This document shows, in pieces, positions 43,511-52,010 of a stretch of DNA of 64,000 nucleotides (positions within the stretch are counted from its first letter, which is position 1; each line of letters starts with the position of its first letter). A model generated the notes under the pieces. That model was not told where the DNA came from. It searched no databases and saw only the letters and a program-made list of their open reading frames with translations. Location of the stretch: the NCBI RefSeq assembly GCF_000425585.1, contig NZ_AUDS01000021.1, positions 62,001 through 126,000 of the forward strand, read 5' to 3'. A program made the position numbers and the translations under genes. Origin of the DNA: Terrimonas ferruginea DSM 30193. Lineage in GTDB: Bacteria; Bacteroidota; Bacteroidia; Chitinophagales; Chitinophagaceae.

Positions 43511-44017
43511 TTATACATTCAATTCTCCTTCCCTGCCGATATCCAGTTTCTTACCTGTTACGGCACTGGCGGCCACTTTCAGCAGGGTAACCAGTTTGCT
43601 GGTTTTATTATCCCAATAGTGCGCATCATCTACCTGCACCTTCATCACACGGATACGCGGATCTTCTTTGCCTTTTTCAAACCAGGCTTCTACAAATTTG
43701 TTCCAGTACTTTTCGATACGGGCTTTATCCTGTGAAACGGTTGCCACACCGTTGAGGCTTAAAAAGCTGTAATCACTTACCTGGGAAAATAAAATGCTGA
43801 CCTTGTTATCTTGCTTTAAGTGTTTGAAAGTGTCACTTTCCGAAGAAAAAAGGTACCAGATATTCCCCTCTTCGTCCACTTCCTGGCGGCTCATGGGCAC
43901 GGCATGTACGTACGGCTGATCAGTAGGATAAGTACATAAAATGCCGACATCGATCTTGTTGACCAGGTCTTTAAGTTTTTCACGGGCTTCGTCGTTGTGC
44001 AGGTTTTCAGTGCTCAT
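43511..44017 (-). CDS. Pyridoxamine 5'-phosphate oxidase-like (general stress) protein
   Basis: 168 residues: KLKDLVNKIDVGILCTYPTDQPYVHAVPMSRQEVDEEGNIWYLFSSESDTFKHLKQDNKVSILFSQ is the split-barrel FMN-binding fold of general stress protein 26. It probably binds a flavin; the reaction is not known. It leads a set with the short-chain dehydrogenase and the small membrane protein. Confidence 0.87.
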   Translation of the reverse strand: MSTENLHNDEAREKLKDLVNKIDVGILCTYPTDQPYVHAVPMSRQEVDEEGNIWYLFSSESDTFKHLKQDNKVSILFSQVSDYSFLSLNGVATVSQDKARIEKYWNKFVEAWFEKGKEDPRIRVMKVQVDDAHYWDNKTSKLVTLLKVAASAVTGKKLDIGREGELNV

Positions 44018-44166
44018 AGTTTTATTTTTATGGTTAGCAACAGTAGAAATACAACCAAACCCAATGCCAATAAAAAATGCCGCAAATGCCCCACATTTTT
44101 TCGCATTGCCCCACCTTGTTTGGCAGGTTTATGGCTGATCTTTGAGTCTGATTAAAACTCCAGATC

Positions 44167-44553
44167 ATGCATTCAAAAAAAATATGGGCCAACTTCCCGG
44201 TAAGTGACCTGCAACGCACCACCAGGTTTTACAAACAACTCGGTTTTAAATCAAATGGCTCGTCCGATCAACTGACCAGTTTCTTCTTTGGTGATGATGA
44301 TTTCATTATCCATTTTTTCCTGAAAGACATACTCGAGCCGGCGATGAAAGGACCAGTAGTTGATGCAAAAGCCGGCAATGAAATTATTTTTACGCTTTCA
44401 GCAGGTACCAGGGCCGAAGTGGATGCCTGGGAAAAAGAAATACGGGAAGCCGGAGGCACCATCATTTCCCAACCGGAAGTATTCGGCGACAACTATTATG
44501 GTTTTGTATTTGCCGATCCCGACGGTCACCGGTACAATGTTTTCCAGATGTGA
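44167..44553 (+). CDS. VOC (glyoxalase/bleomycin resistance) family protein
   Basis: 128 residues: IWANFPVSDLQRTTRFYKQLGFKSNG, then GDNYYGFVFADPDGHRYNVFQM. This is the duplicated beta-alpha-beta-beta-beta fold of the vicinal oxygen chelate family. The metal-binding residues are only partly conserved, so a binding or enzymatic role cannot be decided. It is divergent from the PNPOx-like gene. Confidence 0.87.
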   Translation: MHSKKIWANFPVSDLQRTTRFYKQLGFKSNGSSDQLTSFFFGDDDFIIHFFLKDILEPAMKGPVVDAKAGNEIIFTLSAGTRAEVDAWEKEIREAGGTIISQPEVFGDNYYGFVFADPDGHRYNVFQM

Positions 44554-44576
44554 TAAATTTATTTTTCCCAATAAAA

Positions 44577-44602
44577 AAATCCCACCATCACTGGTGGGAT
44601 TT
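44577..44602. terminator. Bidirectional terminator between VOC gene and T9SS cargo
   Basis: AAATCCCACCA / TGGTGGGATTT with a short loop, flanked by A run on one side and T run on the other. It serves both converging genes. Confidence 0.85.
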
Positions 44603-44625
44603 AGTTTTTCATATATGTTATGCCT

Positions 44626-47600
44626 TTATTGTTTTACAAAACGCGTAACGGCAGACCCGTGTTCGCTTGTTAATTTGAACATATAATACCCCGCAGGCAG
44701 GTTGCTGATATTTACAGGGAGGCTGTTGCTTCCGGTTCCGATAGCAATTGTCTGCTGCCCCATGGTTTGTCCATTCATGTTAATAATACTTACAGTAACG
44801 GTGCTTCTTACGGGAGAAGTAATAGAAAGTGTGATTTCGTTTCTGGCAGGATTTGGATACACACTGCTGATAGTGAGTCTGGCAGCTTGCTTACCTTTTA
44901 TCTGGATCACATTGCTGAATTTACTTCTGCCATCACGATCTACCTGGCGCAGCCGGTAGTACTGCACCGTACCGGCAGGATTTCCATCGGTATAGCTGTA
45001 ATCCAGGTTGATGCCACTGTTGCCATTGGAAGCACGTGAATTCACAAAACCAAGCACGGTATAATCTGTTCCGTTTTGAGAACGCTGTACTTCAAATCCC
45101 TGGTTGTTTTGTTCGCTTGCAGTAGTCCAGTAAAGTTGATTGACATCGCCGGTTTGTTCACCGGAGAAAGACAACAGGTTAACCGGAAGCAAGACTGCAA
45201 ATGTGCCGCCGATACCGAATTCGGAGAATCCGGACATGCCGGTTCTGGAGAGAATCGGTGCCGCATTGCTACCGCTGCCGGTTACATGCGTACCATCGAA
45301 TACCCATGGAGCAGAAGTATTTGTTCTTTTCGTCAGTACCAGTTGTGTGACATCCGTTACGTCGGCAATGCCTGTTGCGGTGAAGGTTCCGGTATAAGTA
45401 CCGCCGGTTAATCCGTCGTCGGCCAATACACGCCAGTAGCCGTCATTAGAAGTATTGGTGATGGTGATGGCTCCTTCTGTCAATGGAAGGCCGTTGCTGC
45501 CACCGGGGCTGGATACCCATTGTGTGGTGAGCGAACCACCGGCGGAGGGGGCGGCCGTAAAGTTGATGGAAGCATTACGCTTTGCCGTGGCAATACCTAC
45601 CGGAAAATCAAAGTTGCCGGTAGCGGTGCCGATCCAACGTTTGAAGCGGCCGACGATCGTACCACTCGTGTAAGTATAAGTACCAAGTGCTGCAGCGGAA
45701 GTTCCTAAAGTAAGCAGGTTGCTCCCGGTGGTAATATTTCCCCCTCCCATTACCAGTGTATTGGTGGTGATGTCGCCACCATTTATGATAACACCGTTTG
45801 GATTGCCGACATTGAATACATTCAATGTGCGTGAGGGCGGTACTTCCGGACCGGTTGTTCTGGTGGTCAGTTCGGGCGCGTAGATTAAATTCACACCACC
45901 GGTTCCCGGATTGAAGACAGGGGGCACATCAAAACCGGTAACGGTTGAAGTCACACCTGCTACACCCAATTGAACAGTTCCGGTAGTAGTACCACCGTTG
46001 CCGATGGTGAGTTTGTTGGCATTGGTAACACCGCCGCTGAAATTATTAAAACGTAATGTCACGATCTGGTTTACGGCAGGGTCAATTACAACGCCTGCGG
46101 TATTATCTACTTCAAATGCAGTAAGAGGTGCGGTAACAACGCCTGAACCCGAGTACGTTACAGGACCTGAACCCGTGAGAAAATAGAAACGCGTGCTGGC
46201 AGCAGTACCTGTTAAGGTGCCATTATTAGTAAAAGGCGAACCTATTACCAGGCAAACCTGTCCGTTAATCACCAGTGTAGCGCCAGGGGTAATGGTAGTC
46301 GATCCCTGCAGGTTGATCTGGGCACCTGCTGTGGCTGTTTTGGAGTTTGTTGTATTGTCCACTACGAGGCTGGGTATATTACCGCGTATGCGGAAATTGA
46401 AATTGGTAGCGGTCGCGGCCGTTCCCGCGGTTAACGTGCCGCCCGTATAATTGAATGCGGCAGTACTGACGATCCAATCGACAGGGGTAGCGCCGGTGCA
46501 AGCCTGTACCATGTTGATATTACCGCCACTCATGGTAAAAGTAGCGGATGCGGGTATGGTAAAAGAACCATTCGTTGTGCCGCTTCCGGAGTTGCCGACT
46601 GTAGCCACATTCACCACGCCACCGCTTTGGGTATAGCTGATGGCGGTAGAAGGATTCAACCTGCCGGCAATATTAAGCGTTCCTCCTGCAATGTTAAAGG
46701 CTGCCCCTGCTGCGCCGGTGACCGTGTGCGCGTTGGTGGTACCGATATTCCAGGTTCCGCTGCTTACCCGCATAAGGCCGTTGTTGACAGCATTACCTGC
46801 CTGGGCGGCGATAGTAAAGTTGGGATTATTCAACCATACACCACTTGTGGCGGGAATGGTATAAGCGGCCGCACTGAAGACACGGCCGGTGTAAGTAAAG
46901 GTGCCGGAAATTTTAAACGTACCATTGGTAAGCACAAGGAAACCGCCTGTCACATCATCGATCACACTTCCTCTCACGGAGAAACTGGAAGGATTCAGTT
47001 CAAGAACAGGTACGTTGGTGGTGCCTTTATTGATAGTGATCTGACGGATATCGGTGACACTACCTGTACCGCCAAACGTATTGTCATTGGTACCGGTAAA
47101 AGTGATGGTCGCAGCGGCAGCATCGGTAGCCGTGCTGAAATCCAGCGTACCGTTATTGGTAAGGTTGCCTCCAACAGACAGGTTATGGGTTGTAACAGTA
47201 CCAGTGGTTGCCGATTGCAACAGACCGCCTGCGGCTACTGTAACGTTGTTGTAAACAGTAAGTGCCCTTGCTGTGGCAGCCTCAAACTGAAGCGTACCGG
47301 AAGCGCCTCCGCCCACGGTAAGGTCATAGGCATTGCCGGCAATATCTATCGTTACTACATCGCCATTTACGATGATCACTTTATCGTTGGATGTGGGAAT
47401 CGCGCCACCGGTCCAGGTGCTTGCGGCGCTCCAGAGACCTCCGCCTGTTCCGTTGGACGTAATCGTAGGTGCGGCAGGCGTCGCCTGGGTACCGCTCAAC
47501 ACAGTACTCAGTGCGCCCTCCGTTACGGCGTAAACCCTCCATTGATAAGAGGTATTCTCAAACAGGCCGGCTTGTACTGAAGACACGGAATTAGCGGCCA

Positions 47601-48501
47601 CTTGGTTTACAAAACTGTAATTGATTCCATCGGTTGACCGGTAAATAACGTAACCAACTTCATTGGAGGCGTTGTCAGTCCAGTTCAGTGTCATACCCGT
47701 AGGCGCGACAGCCGTGAAGGACAATGCCGATGCACCGGTTGGAACAGGTGGTGTAAAGCTGAATGTTCTTCTTGAGCCATCAGCAGCGGAGGTTAATGCA
47801 GGAACGGCACCGGCAGTATACAGGTTATTAACGGGACTGGCGCTGCCGCTGTTATAGGTTGGTGCGGGTGTGCCACTTTGTGCAGCGGTAACCGAACCTA
47901 CCGTACCAATCGCATTACCCGAAGAAAAGCCTATTTGTGGTGATGATGAATTGGCATCCGCCGCACCCGCAGCACTCATATTCACGCTGCCGTAAATAAA
48001 CTCAATCACGCCCGATGTTTCATACAGGTTTACCTGGTAAGTGACGTTGGCTGTACCGCCCGCATTAAAGTCGGCCTGCATATTGAGCCATTCGACGATC
48101 AGTTTCCTGTTAGGAGATGTGCCGGTTACCCGGTAGTGCACCTTGCCGGAACTGTGGGTACGTTGATCGGTACCGTAAGCTGTAATCAATGCCTGCGCGT
48201 TCTGTGCCAGCGGGTCATACAGCGTACTACCGACAGCCGTGGCACCTAACCGCAAGGTTCCGTTGCTGTTAACACTGAATTGCGTGTAACGTATACCCTG
48301 GAAAAAAAATTCGAACCCGATGTTGGTAATGGCCGAAGCAGCATCATCCTGATCGGCGGCGATCAGTTGCGTAGTTCCGGTTGCCATGTTGGTGAGAGAG
48401 CCTGTGGTAGTCGTTGCGTAGCTGTAATTAGCTACATTCTGACCAATAACGGTGGTGGCTGCCAGGCATAGCACAGCCAGGAAGAGGTAGACTTTTCTCA
48501 T
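44626..48501 (-). CDS. Giant secreted protein with T9SS sorting domain
   Basis: 1291 residues. A signal peptide (MRKVYLFLAVLCLAATTVIGQ) is followed by a beta-rich domain, a fibronectin type III domain (about 255-345: LSFTAVAPTGMTLNWTDNASNEVGYVIYRS), a G8-like segment (GLWSAASTWTGGAIPTSNDKVIIVNG) and hundreds of residues of low-complexity Gly/Thr/Asn repeats (TGTxxxTxxGT) that fit a beta helix. The tail (VYPNPARNEITLSI ... ISNLPAGYYMFKLTS) is a type A T9SS sorting domain, so the protein is sent through the outer membrane and anchored or released. It is probably an adhesin or surface layer-like protein. Confidence 0.92.
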   Translation of the reverse strand: MRKVYLFLAVLCLAATTVIGQNVANYSYATTTTGSLTNMATGTTQLIAADQDDAASAITNIGFEFFFQGIRYTQFSVNSNGTLRLGATAVGSTLYDPLAQNAQALITAYGTDQRTHSSGKVHYRVTGTSPNRKLIVEWLNMQADFNAGGTANVTYQVNLYETSGVIEFIYGSVNMSAAGAADANSSSPQIGFSSGNAIGTVGSVTAAQSGTPAPTYNSGSASPVNNLYTAGAVPALTSAADGSRRTFSFTPPVPTGASALSFTAVAPTGMTLNWTDNASNEVGYVIYRSTDGINYSFVNQVAANSVSSVQAGLFENTSYQWRVYAVTEGALSTVLSGTQATPAAPTITSNGTGGGLWSAASTWTGGAIPTSNDKVIIVNGDVVTIDIAGNAYDLTVGGGASGTLQFEAATARALTVYNNVTVAAGGLLQSATTGTVTTHNLSVGGNLTNNGTLDFSTATDAAAATITFTGTNDNTFGGTGSVTDIRQITINKGTTNVPVLELNPSSFSVRGSVIDDVTGGFLVLTNGTFKISGTFTYTGRVFSAAAYTIPATSGVWLNNPNFTIAAQAGNAVNNGLMRVSSGTWNIGTTNAHTVTGAAGAAFNIAGGTLNIAGRLNPSTAISYTQSGGVVNVATVGNSGSGTTNGSFTIPASATFTMSGGNINMVQACTGATPVDWIVSTAAFNYTGGTLTAGTAATATNFNFRIRGNIPSLVVDNTTNSKTATAGAQINLQGSTTITPGATLVINGQVCLVIGSPFTNNGTLTGTAASTRFYFLTGSGPVTYSGSGVVTAPLTAFEVDNTAGVVIDPAVNQIVTLRFNNFSGGVTNANKLTIGNGGTTTGTVQLGVAGVTSTVTGFDVPPVFNPGTGGVNLIYAPELTTRTTGPEVPPSRTLNVFNVGNPNGVIINGGDITTNTLVMGGGNITTGSNLLTLGTSAAALGTYTYTSGTIVGRFKRWIGTATGNFDFPVGIATAKRNASINFTAAPSAGGSLTTQWVSSPGGSNGLPLTEGAITITNTSNDGYWRVLADDGLTGGTYTGTFTATGIADVTDVTQLVLTKRTNTSAPWVFDGTHVTGSGSNAAPILSRTGMSGFSEFGIGGTFAVLLPVNLLSFSGEQTGDVNQLYWTTASEQNNQGFEVQRSQNGTDYTVLGFVNSRASNGNSGINLDYSYTDGNPAGTVQYYRLRQVDRDGRSKFSNVIQIKGKQAARLTISSVYPNPARNEITLSITSPVRSTVTVSIINMNGQTMGQQTIAIGTGSNSLPVNISNLPAGYYMFKLTSEHGSAVTRFVKQ

Positions 48502-48598
48502 AATAGTGCAGTAGTGGTGGTTGTTAAAGTGAACCTAAGTTATGCAAGAATTGAGAGAAAACCATTAGTCCGAAAAAAAAATATTTGATCATGCCTCC

Positions 48599-49723
48599 TC
48601 ACCTGGCCAATCCTCTGTCAAAAGACTTTGGTAACTCCTGGAGTTTAATCGCGGGGACATACATCTTCGCGATAGTCTGCGCCATGTAGGGATACATATC
48701 GGCGTAATTGCTCAGCACAATGATGGTCAACTTGTCTTCAGGGAAACGGATAACGTCCGCCAAACCTGGACCGCCGCTGTGACCGGTCATTACATGGCCT
48801 TCGTTATCCTGTATTGTCCAGCCGAGTTGTGTAAAGCCCCCCTTGACAGTTGTGCTGCGCGTGATCTGCTCCTGGATAGTTTTATTAATAAAGACTTCCC
48901 GGTCCAATGCAATTGCCCATTTCACTGCATCGCTGACAGATAAAAACATTCCCCCGGCACAATATGAGGCAGGCGAATAAAATCCTTTAAAGATGAGCGG
49001 ACCGTTCTTTCCTTTGGTAAAGTTCTGCGACTTATTTGCTACCGGCAACATCGTTTGATAGGGATGACTCCTCACCTCCACATCAAAACCACTGCTGGCC
49101 ATGCCCAGCGGGGTAAACAACTCTTCTTTAAAAACCTGTTCGATGGGTTTACCTCCTATTTTCTCCAGTATATATTGCAGTACAAAATAATCGCCGTTCT
49201 GGTACATTTGTTTTGTGCCGGGCTCAAATACCAGGGTCGAGTCTTTCAATTGCTGAACCAGCGTGTCCAGTGGCAGTACGCGCACACCGGTTGCGGCCAC
49301 GGTGCCGAGGTAACCGCCCAGCGTCGATGGCCAGCGAATGCCCCCCTCATGGGCCAGCAGGTGTTTGATTTTTATGGGCTCCCATATAGCCGGTACAACT
49401 GAAATATATCGATTGATCCCGTCTTCAAGATCCAGTTTTTTCTCCTGTATCCATTTCATCACGAGTGTTGAGGTAAAAAGCTTGCTGACGGACGCGATCT
49501 GAAAAGTTGTGCTGGTGGTTACCGGAAGATTGTATTCGATATTGGCTATTCCGTAAGTATTGCTGTGCAGTACTTTGCCGTTTTTTACCACTGCCACGGC
49601 CACCCCGGGTATACCGAGTTCCTGCATTTCTTTTTTTATATAGCGGTCAATTTCAGGATTTGTTTTTTGCGCAAGGCAAAAGAAGGGAAACAGTAGCGTA
49701 AGCAACAATAATTTAAAATTCAT
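48599..49723 (-). CDS. Class C beta-lactamase-type serine hydrolase
   Basis: 374 residues with a signal peptide (MNFKLLLLTLLFPFFCLAQ). The catalytic S78-V-S-K81 motif is in FQIASVSKLFTS, the YxN-type site is YQNGDY and the third motif is HSGGPG. This is the beta-lactamase/DD-peptidase (EstB-like) family. It may be an esterase or peptidase; antibiotic resistance is not implied. Confidence 0.9.
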   Translation of the reverse strand: MNFKLLLLTLLFPFFCLAQKTNPEIDRYIKKEMQELGIPGVAVAVVKNGKVLHSNTYGIANIEYNLPVTTSTTFQIASVSKLFTSTLVMKWIQEKKLDLEDGINRYISVVPAIWEPIKIKHLLAHEGGIRWPSTLGGYLGTVAATGVRVLPLDTLVQQLKDSTLVFEPGTKQMYQNGDYFVLQYILEKIGGKPIEQVFKEELFTPLGMASSGFDVEVRSHPYQTMLPVANKSQNFTKGKNGPLIFKGFYSPASYCAGGMFLSVSDAVKWAIALDREVFINKTIQEQITRSTTVKGGFTQLGWTIQDNEGHVMTGHSGGPGLADVIRFPEDKLTIIVLSNYADMYPYMAQTIAKMYVPAIKLQELPKSFDRGLAR

Positions 49724-49878
49724 TGTAAAAAAAATTTGCTGTTAAAAATTCATTTACAATGTTTTAATACCCGATGCCCCAAAAATAGTATCATACGCCT
49801 GAATAGCATTACCGCTCATGGATTTTTTTATTTGCTGATATTTTCGTCAACTGAACAATAGCCAGCTGTACCATCCAT

Positions 49879-49906
49879 AAAAAAACTGTCCCGGAACCGG
49901 GACAGT
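49879..49906 (-). terminator. Terminator downstream of small lipoprotein
   Basis: Ten-pair stem ACTGTCCCGG / CCGGGACAGT with two bases between, followed on the minus strand by a T run (the A run at 49879-49885). Confidence 0.8.
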
Positions 49907-49928
49907 CATTATTAAAACTAAGGAAAGA

Positions 49929-50315
49929 TTATCTGTTGCAATCCGCCGTCCAGGTAGCTCCATCTTTTGCGTAACCGATGGTTAATTTGCTGGCGGTGAT
50001 ACGGATGATTTTGGTCACGTCTTCGTCAATGGAAACAACCGTGTTGTCGCCATCCTTTCTAAAGCGTACGCCTGTCAGATCAGGTATACCATCCGAAAAA
50101 ACAAAATTATAATCGCTTCCGACCTTCACGACAGTCACCTTGCCATTGTCGTTGGATTTGGATTCGGATCCATTCTGGTAGGTCACACGGCCGTTGTAAG
50201 TACCAACAAATACGTCGTTGTCGGCGGGGTCGTCATTTTTGCTGCACGACACGAATACCATACCGGCCATTAATACTACAGCCACGATAGAGAAATACTT
50301 AAGGAAATTTTTCAT
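49929..50315 (-). CDS. Small lipoprotein of unknown function
   Basis: 128 residues. MKNFLKYFSIVAVVLMAGMVFVSC ends in a lipobox cysteine. The mature part is a beta-barrel-like domain with one Cys at the end (WTADCNR). It lies beside CsbD-like and outer-membrane genes, which suggests envelope stress, but no motif proves it. Confidence 0.75.
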   Translation of the reverse strand: MKNFLKYFSIVAVVLMAGMVFVSCSKNDDPADNDVFVGTYNGRVTYQNGSESKSNDNGKVTVVKVGSDYNFVFSDGIPDLTGVRFRKDGDNTVVSIDEDVTKIIRITASKLTIGYAKDGATWTADCNR

Positions 50316-50347
50316 AAGTTAACTTTTAAAAAAATGTTTAATTGAGA

Positions 50348-50539
50348 TTAAAGTTTGTCGATCCATTCTTTTACCTGTTCTTTGGTCTTACCAGTCTTCT
50401 GCTGCAAACGGCCGAGCAGTTCATCTTCTTTGCCTTCTTCGTTCAGCAGATCATCATCTGTCAGATCAGCATACTGTTGCTTGATCTTGCCTTTTAATTC
50501 GTTCCAGGTTCCTTTTAATTTTAATTTCCAGCTTTCCAT
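50348..50539 (-). CDS. CsbD family stress protein
   Basis: 63 residues: WKLKLKGTWNELKGKIKQQYADLTDDDL ... LGRLQQKTGKTKEQVKEWIDK. This is the CsbD fold, a small four-helix bundle induced by stress in many bacteria. It is 32 bases after the preceding gene on the same strand. Confidence 0.92.
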   Translation of the reverse strand: MESWKLKLKGTWNELKGKIKQQYADLTDDDLLNEEGKEDELLGRLQQKTGKTKEQVKEWIDKL

Positions 50540-50558
50540 TTGGGTTGTTTTTAGGTTA

Positions 50559-51032
50559 TTAATTGTTTTCGCTCATTTTTTTCCGGTTGAGGATATAACG
50601 GATACTTACTGCTCCATTCAGTGGAGAAAAATTCTTTTCTCCACTGAAATAATAAGTTGGCATCCAGTCCGCCTGCAGATTGATGGGCGCTCTCAGGATT
50701 CTCCAGTCGACACCTATGACACCGGAGGCACCCAGGCTCTTGCGTTTAAAATGATAGCCGGGTCCAAGACCGATCAACGCAGAGAATTTATCGCCCAGCA
50801 AGGGTGCATGTTTTTCAAACAGCGCATTGACAAAAACGCCTGGCTTTTCTTCTGAAAGAAAATCATTTCCCAATACGCTTTCAAAGGCGAAATTCTTTCC
50901 GAAAAACTTTTTGTACGTGATACCGAAGGATCCGCCGCCGCGCAAACCGAGCATGGACTCACGCGGAGTATACTGCGCGTTTACTTGTGTAGTCAGTAAT
51001 AAAAAGATGGCTGCAATAAGTGCTTTGTTCAT
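50559..51032 (-). CDS. Small outer-membrane barrel-like protein
   Basis: 157 residues. The signal peptide is MNKALIAAIFLLLTTQVNAQ. The mature part has alternating strands (LGLRGGGSFGITYKKFF; GVFVNALFEKH; ALIGLGPGYHF; GVIGVDWRILRAPINLQADWMPTYYF) and ends with a short strand (AVSIRYIL). It is the first of three closely spaced genes (with CsbD and the lipoprotein). Confidence 0.75.
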   Translation of the reverse strand: MNKALIAAIFLLLTTQVNAQYTPRESMLGLRGGGSFGITYKKFFGKNFAFESVLGNDFLSEEKPGVFVNALFEKHAPLLGDKFSALIGLGPGYHFKRKSLGASGVIGVDWRILRAPINLQADWMPTYYFSGEKNFSPLNGAVSIRYILNRKKMSENN

Positions 51033-51096
51033 AGATGCTATTATATCAGGTGAATAAAAAAAGGTGACAGGAAAAGTGGGTCAGGCAGAAACAGGG

Positions 51097-51726
51097 TTAT
51101 TTATTACGGCCTAATTTGAGAAAGATACCGACATCGAATGTCCAGAACTTGTCGGTTGGTTTGGCATCAATACCGGTTGTTACACCCGGCACACTGATTT
51201 CGTCCTGGTTGCCGGAGCCGAACAGGATGTTATAGCCGGCCTGACCAAATAAACCGATCGCGCCCAATTCAACATTTAATCCGGCCCGCGGTGCCGCACC
51301 GAAATATGTTTTTTTATTGGAAGTGTTGTGATAGGAACTACTGCCGTTATCCTCTACAACAGAATAAACGTGTTGGGTAAAATATGCCCCAACGTCCGCT
51401 CCTAAATAAGGACGCAAAGCGGTTTCACCGAAGTAATAATCAACCGATCCCGTAACAGGTACGATCGTATTGCCTCTCGACACACGGTAGTCCGTACCGT
51501 TAATGGTCGATTTCTCAGTCTTCATGTCCTTTGGATAAACCCTGGCACCCACGCCCAGCGCCAGTTTATCTCCCAACAAAAACTTAAGATGGCCACCACC
51601 GCCCCATTGCGAGCTACCTGTTCCCTCGAGGCGGGAACCGTGTAAGCCTATTTGTATTTGAGCGTGTGATACACTGGTGAGAACTGAAAAAAAGAGAGTG
51701 AGTCCCAAAAAATGAAGTCGTTTCAT
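51097..51726 (-). CDS. Outer-membrane beta-barrel protein
   Basis: 209 residues. Signal peptide MKRLHFLGLTLFFSVLTSVSHAQ. Gly-rich strands (GGGGHLKFLLGDKLALGVGARVYP; VDYYFGETALRPYLGADVGAYF; GAAPRAGLNVELGAIGLFGQAGYNILF) and a terminal FDVGIFLKLGRNK define a small porin-like barrel. The role is unknown. Confidence 0.85.
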   Translation of the reverse strand: MKRLHFLGLTLFFSVLTSVSHAQIQIGLHGSRLEGTGSSQWGGGGHLKFLLGDKLALGVGARVYPKDMKTEKSTINGTDYRVSRGNTIVPVTGSVDYYFGETALRPYLGADVGAYFTQHVYSVVEDNGSSSYHNTSNKKTYFGAAPRAGLNVELGAIGLFGQAGYNILFGSGNQDEISVPGVTTGIDAKPTDKFWTFDVGIFLKLGRNK

Positions 51727-51864
51727 ACGAATGTTTTTTTAATAGATTAACGATACATTTTTGGTCACGGAGGGTATCGCTATCCATAAAAAAACTGTGC
51801 CAATTATCAAGCGCCTTTGTGTAATGATCAATGCAGAATGCGGCATTCTTTTAAGCAAACGTTT

Positions 51865-52010
51865 GCGAAAGAGTTTTAAGTATTAAGTAGTAAGTTATAG
51901 GTATTAGGCTTACACCGAATATCGTCAATACTTTACTTGAAGATAAGTAGCTATGATTTATCACATTGCTGACTTATAACTTACTACTTATTACTTACTA
52001 CTACTTCTTA
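51865..52010. repeat. AT-rich simple repeats (AAGTATTAAGTAGTAAG type)
   Basis: Units of AGTA and TTAAGTA occur at 51880-51910 and, on the other strand, TTACTACTTATTAC at 51965-52005. Similar units lie at 54737-54785. They sit next to the stop codon of the long secreted protein. Confidence 0.7.

Noticed and set aside
46627-47580. 317-codon frame antisense to the T9SS cargo
   Set aside because: It follows the Gly/Thr-rich composition of the real gene, lacks motifs and has several similar antisense frames beside it.
50355-50855. 166-codon frame antisense to CsbD and the barrel gene
   Set aside because: The opposite strand carries two recognised genes in this span.
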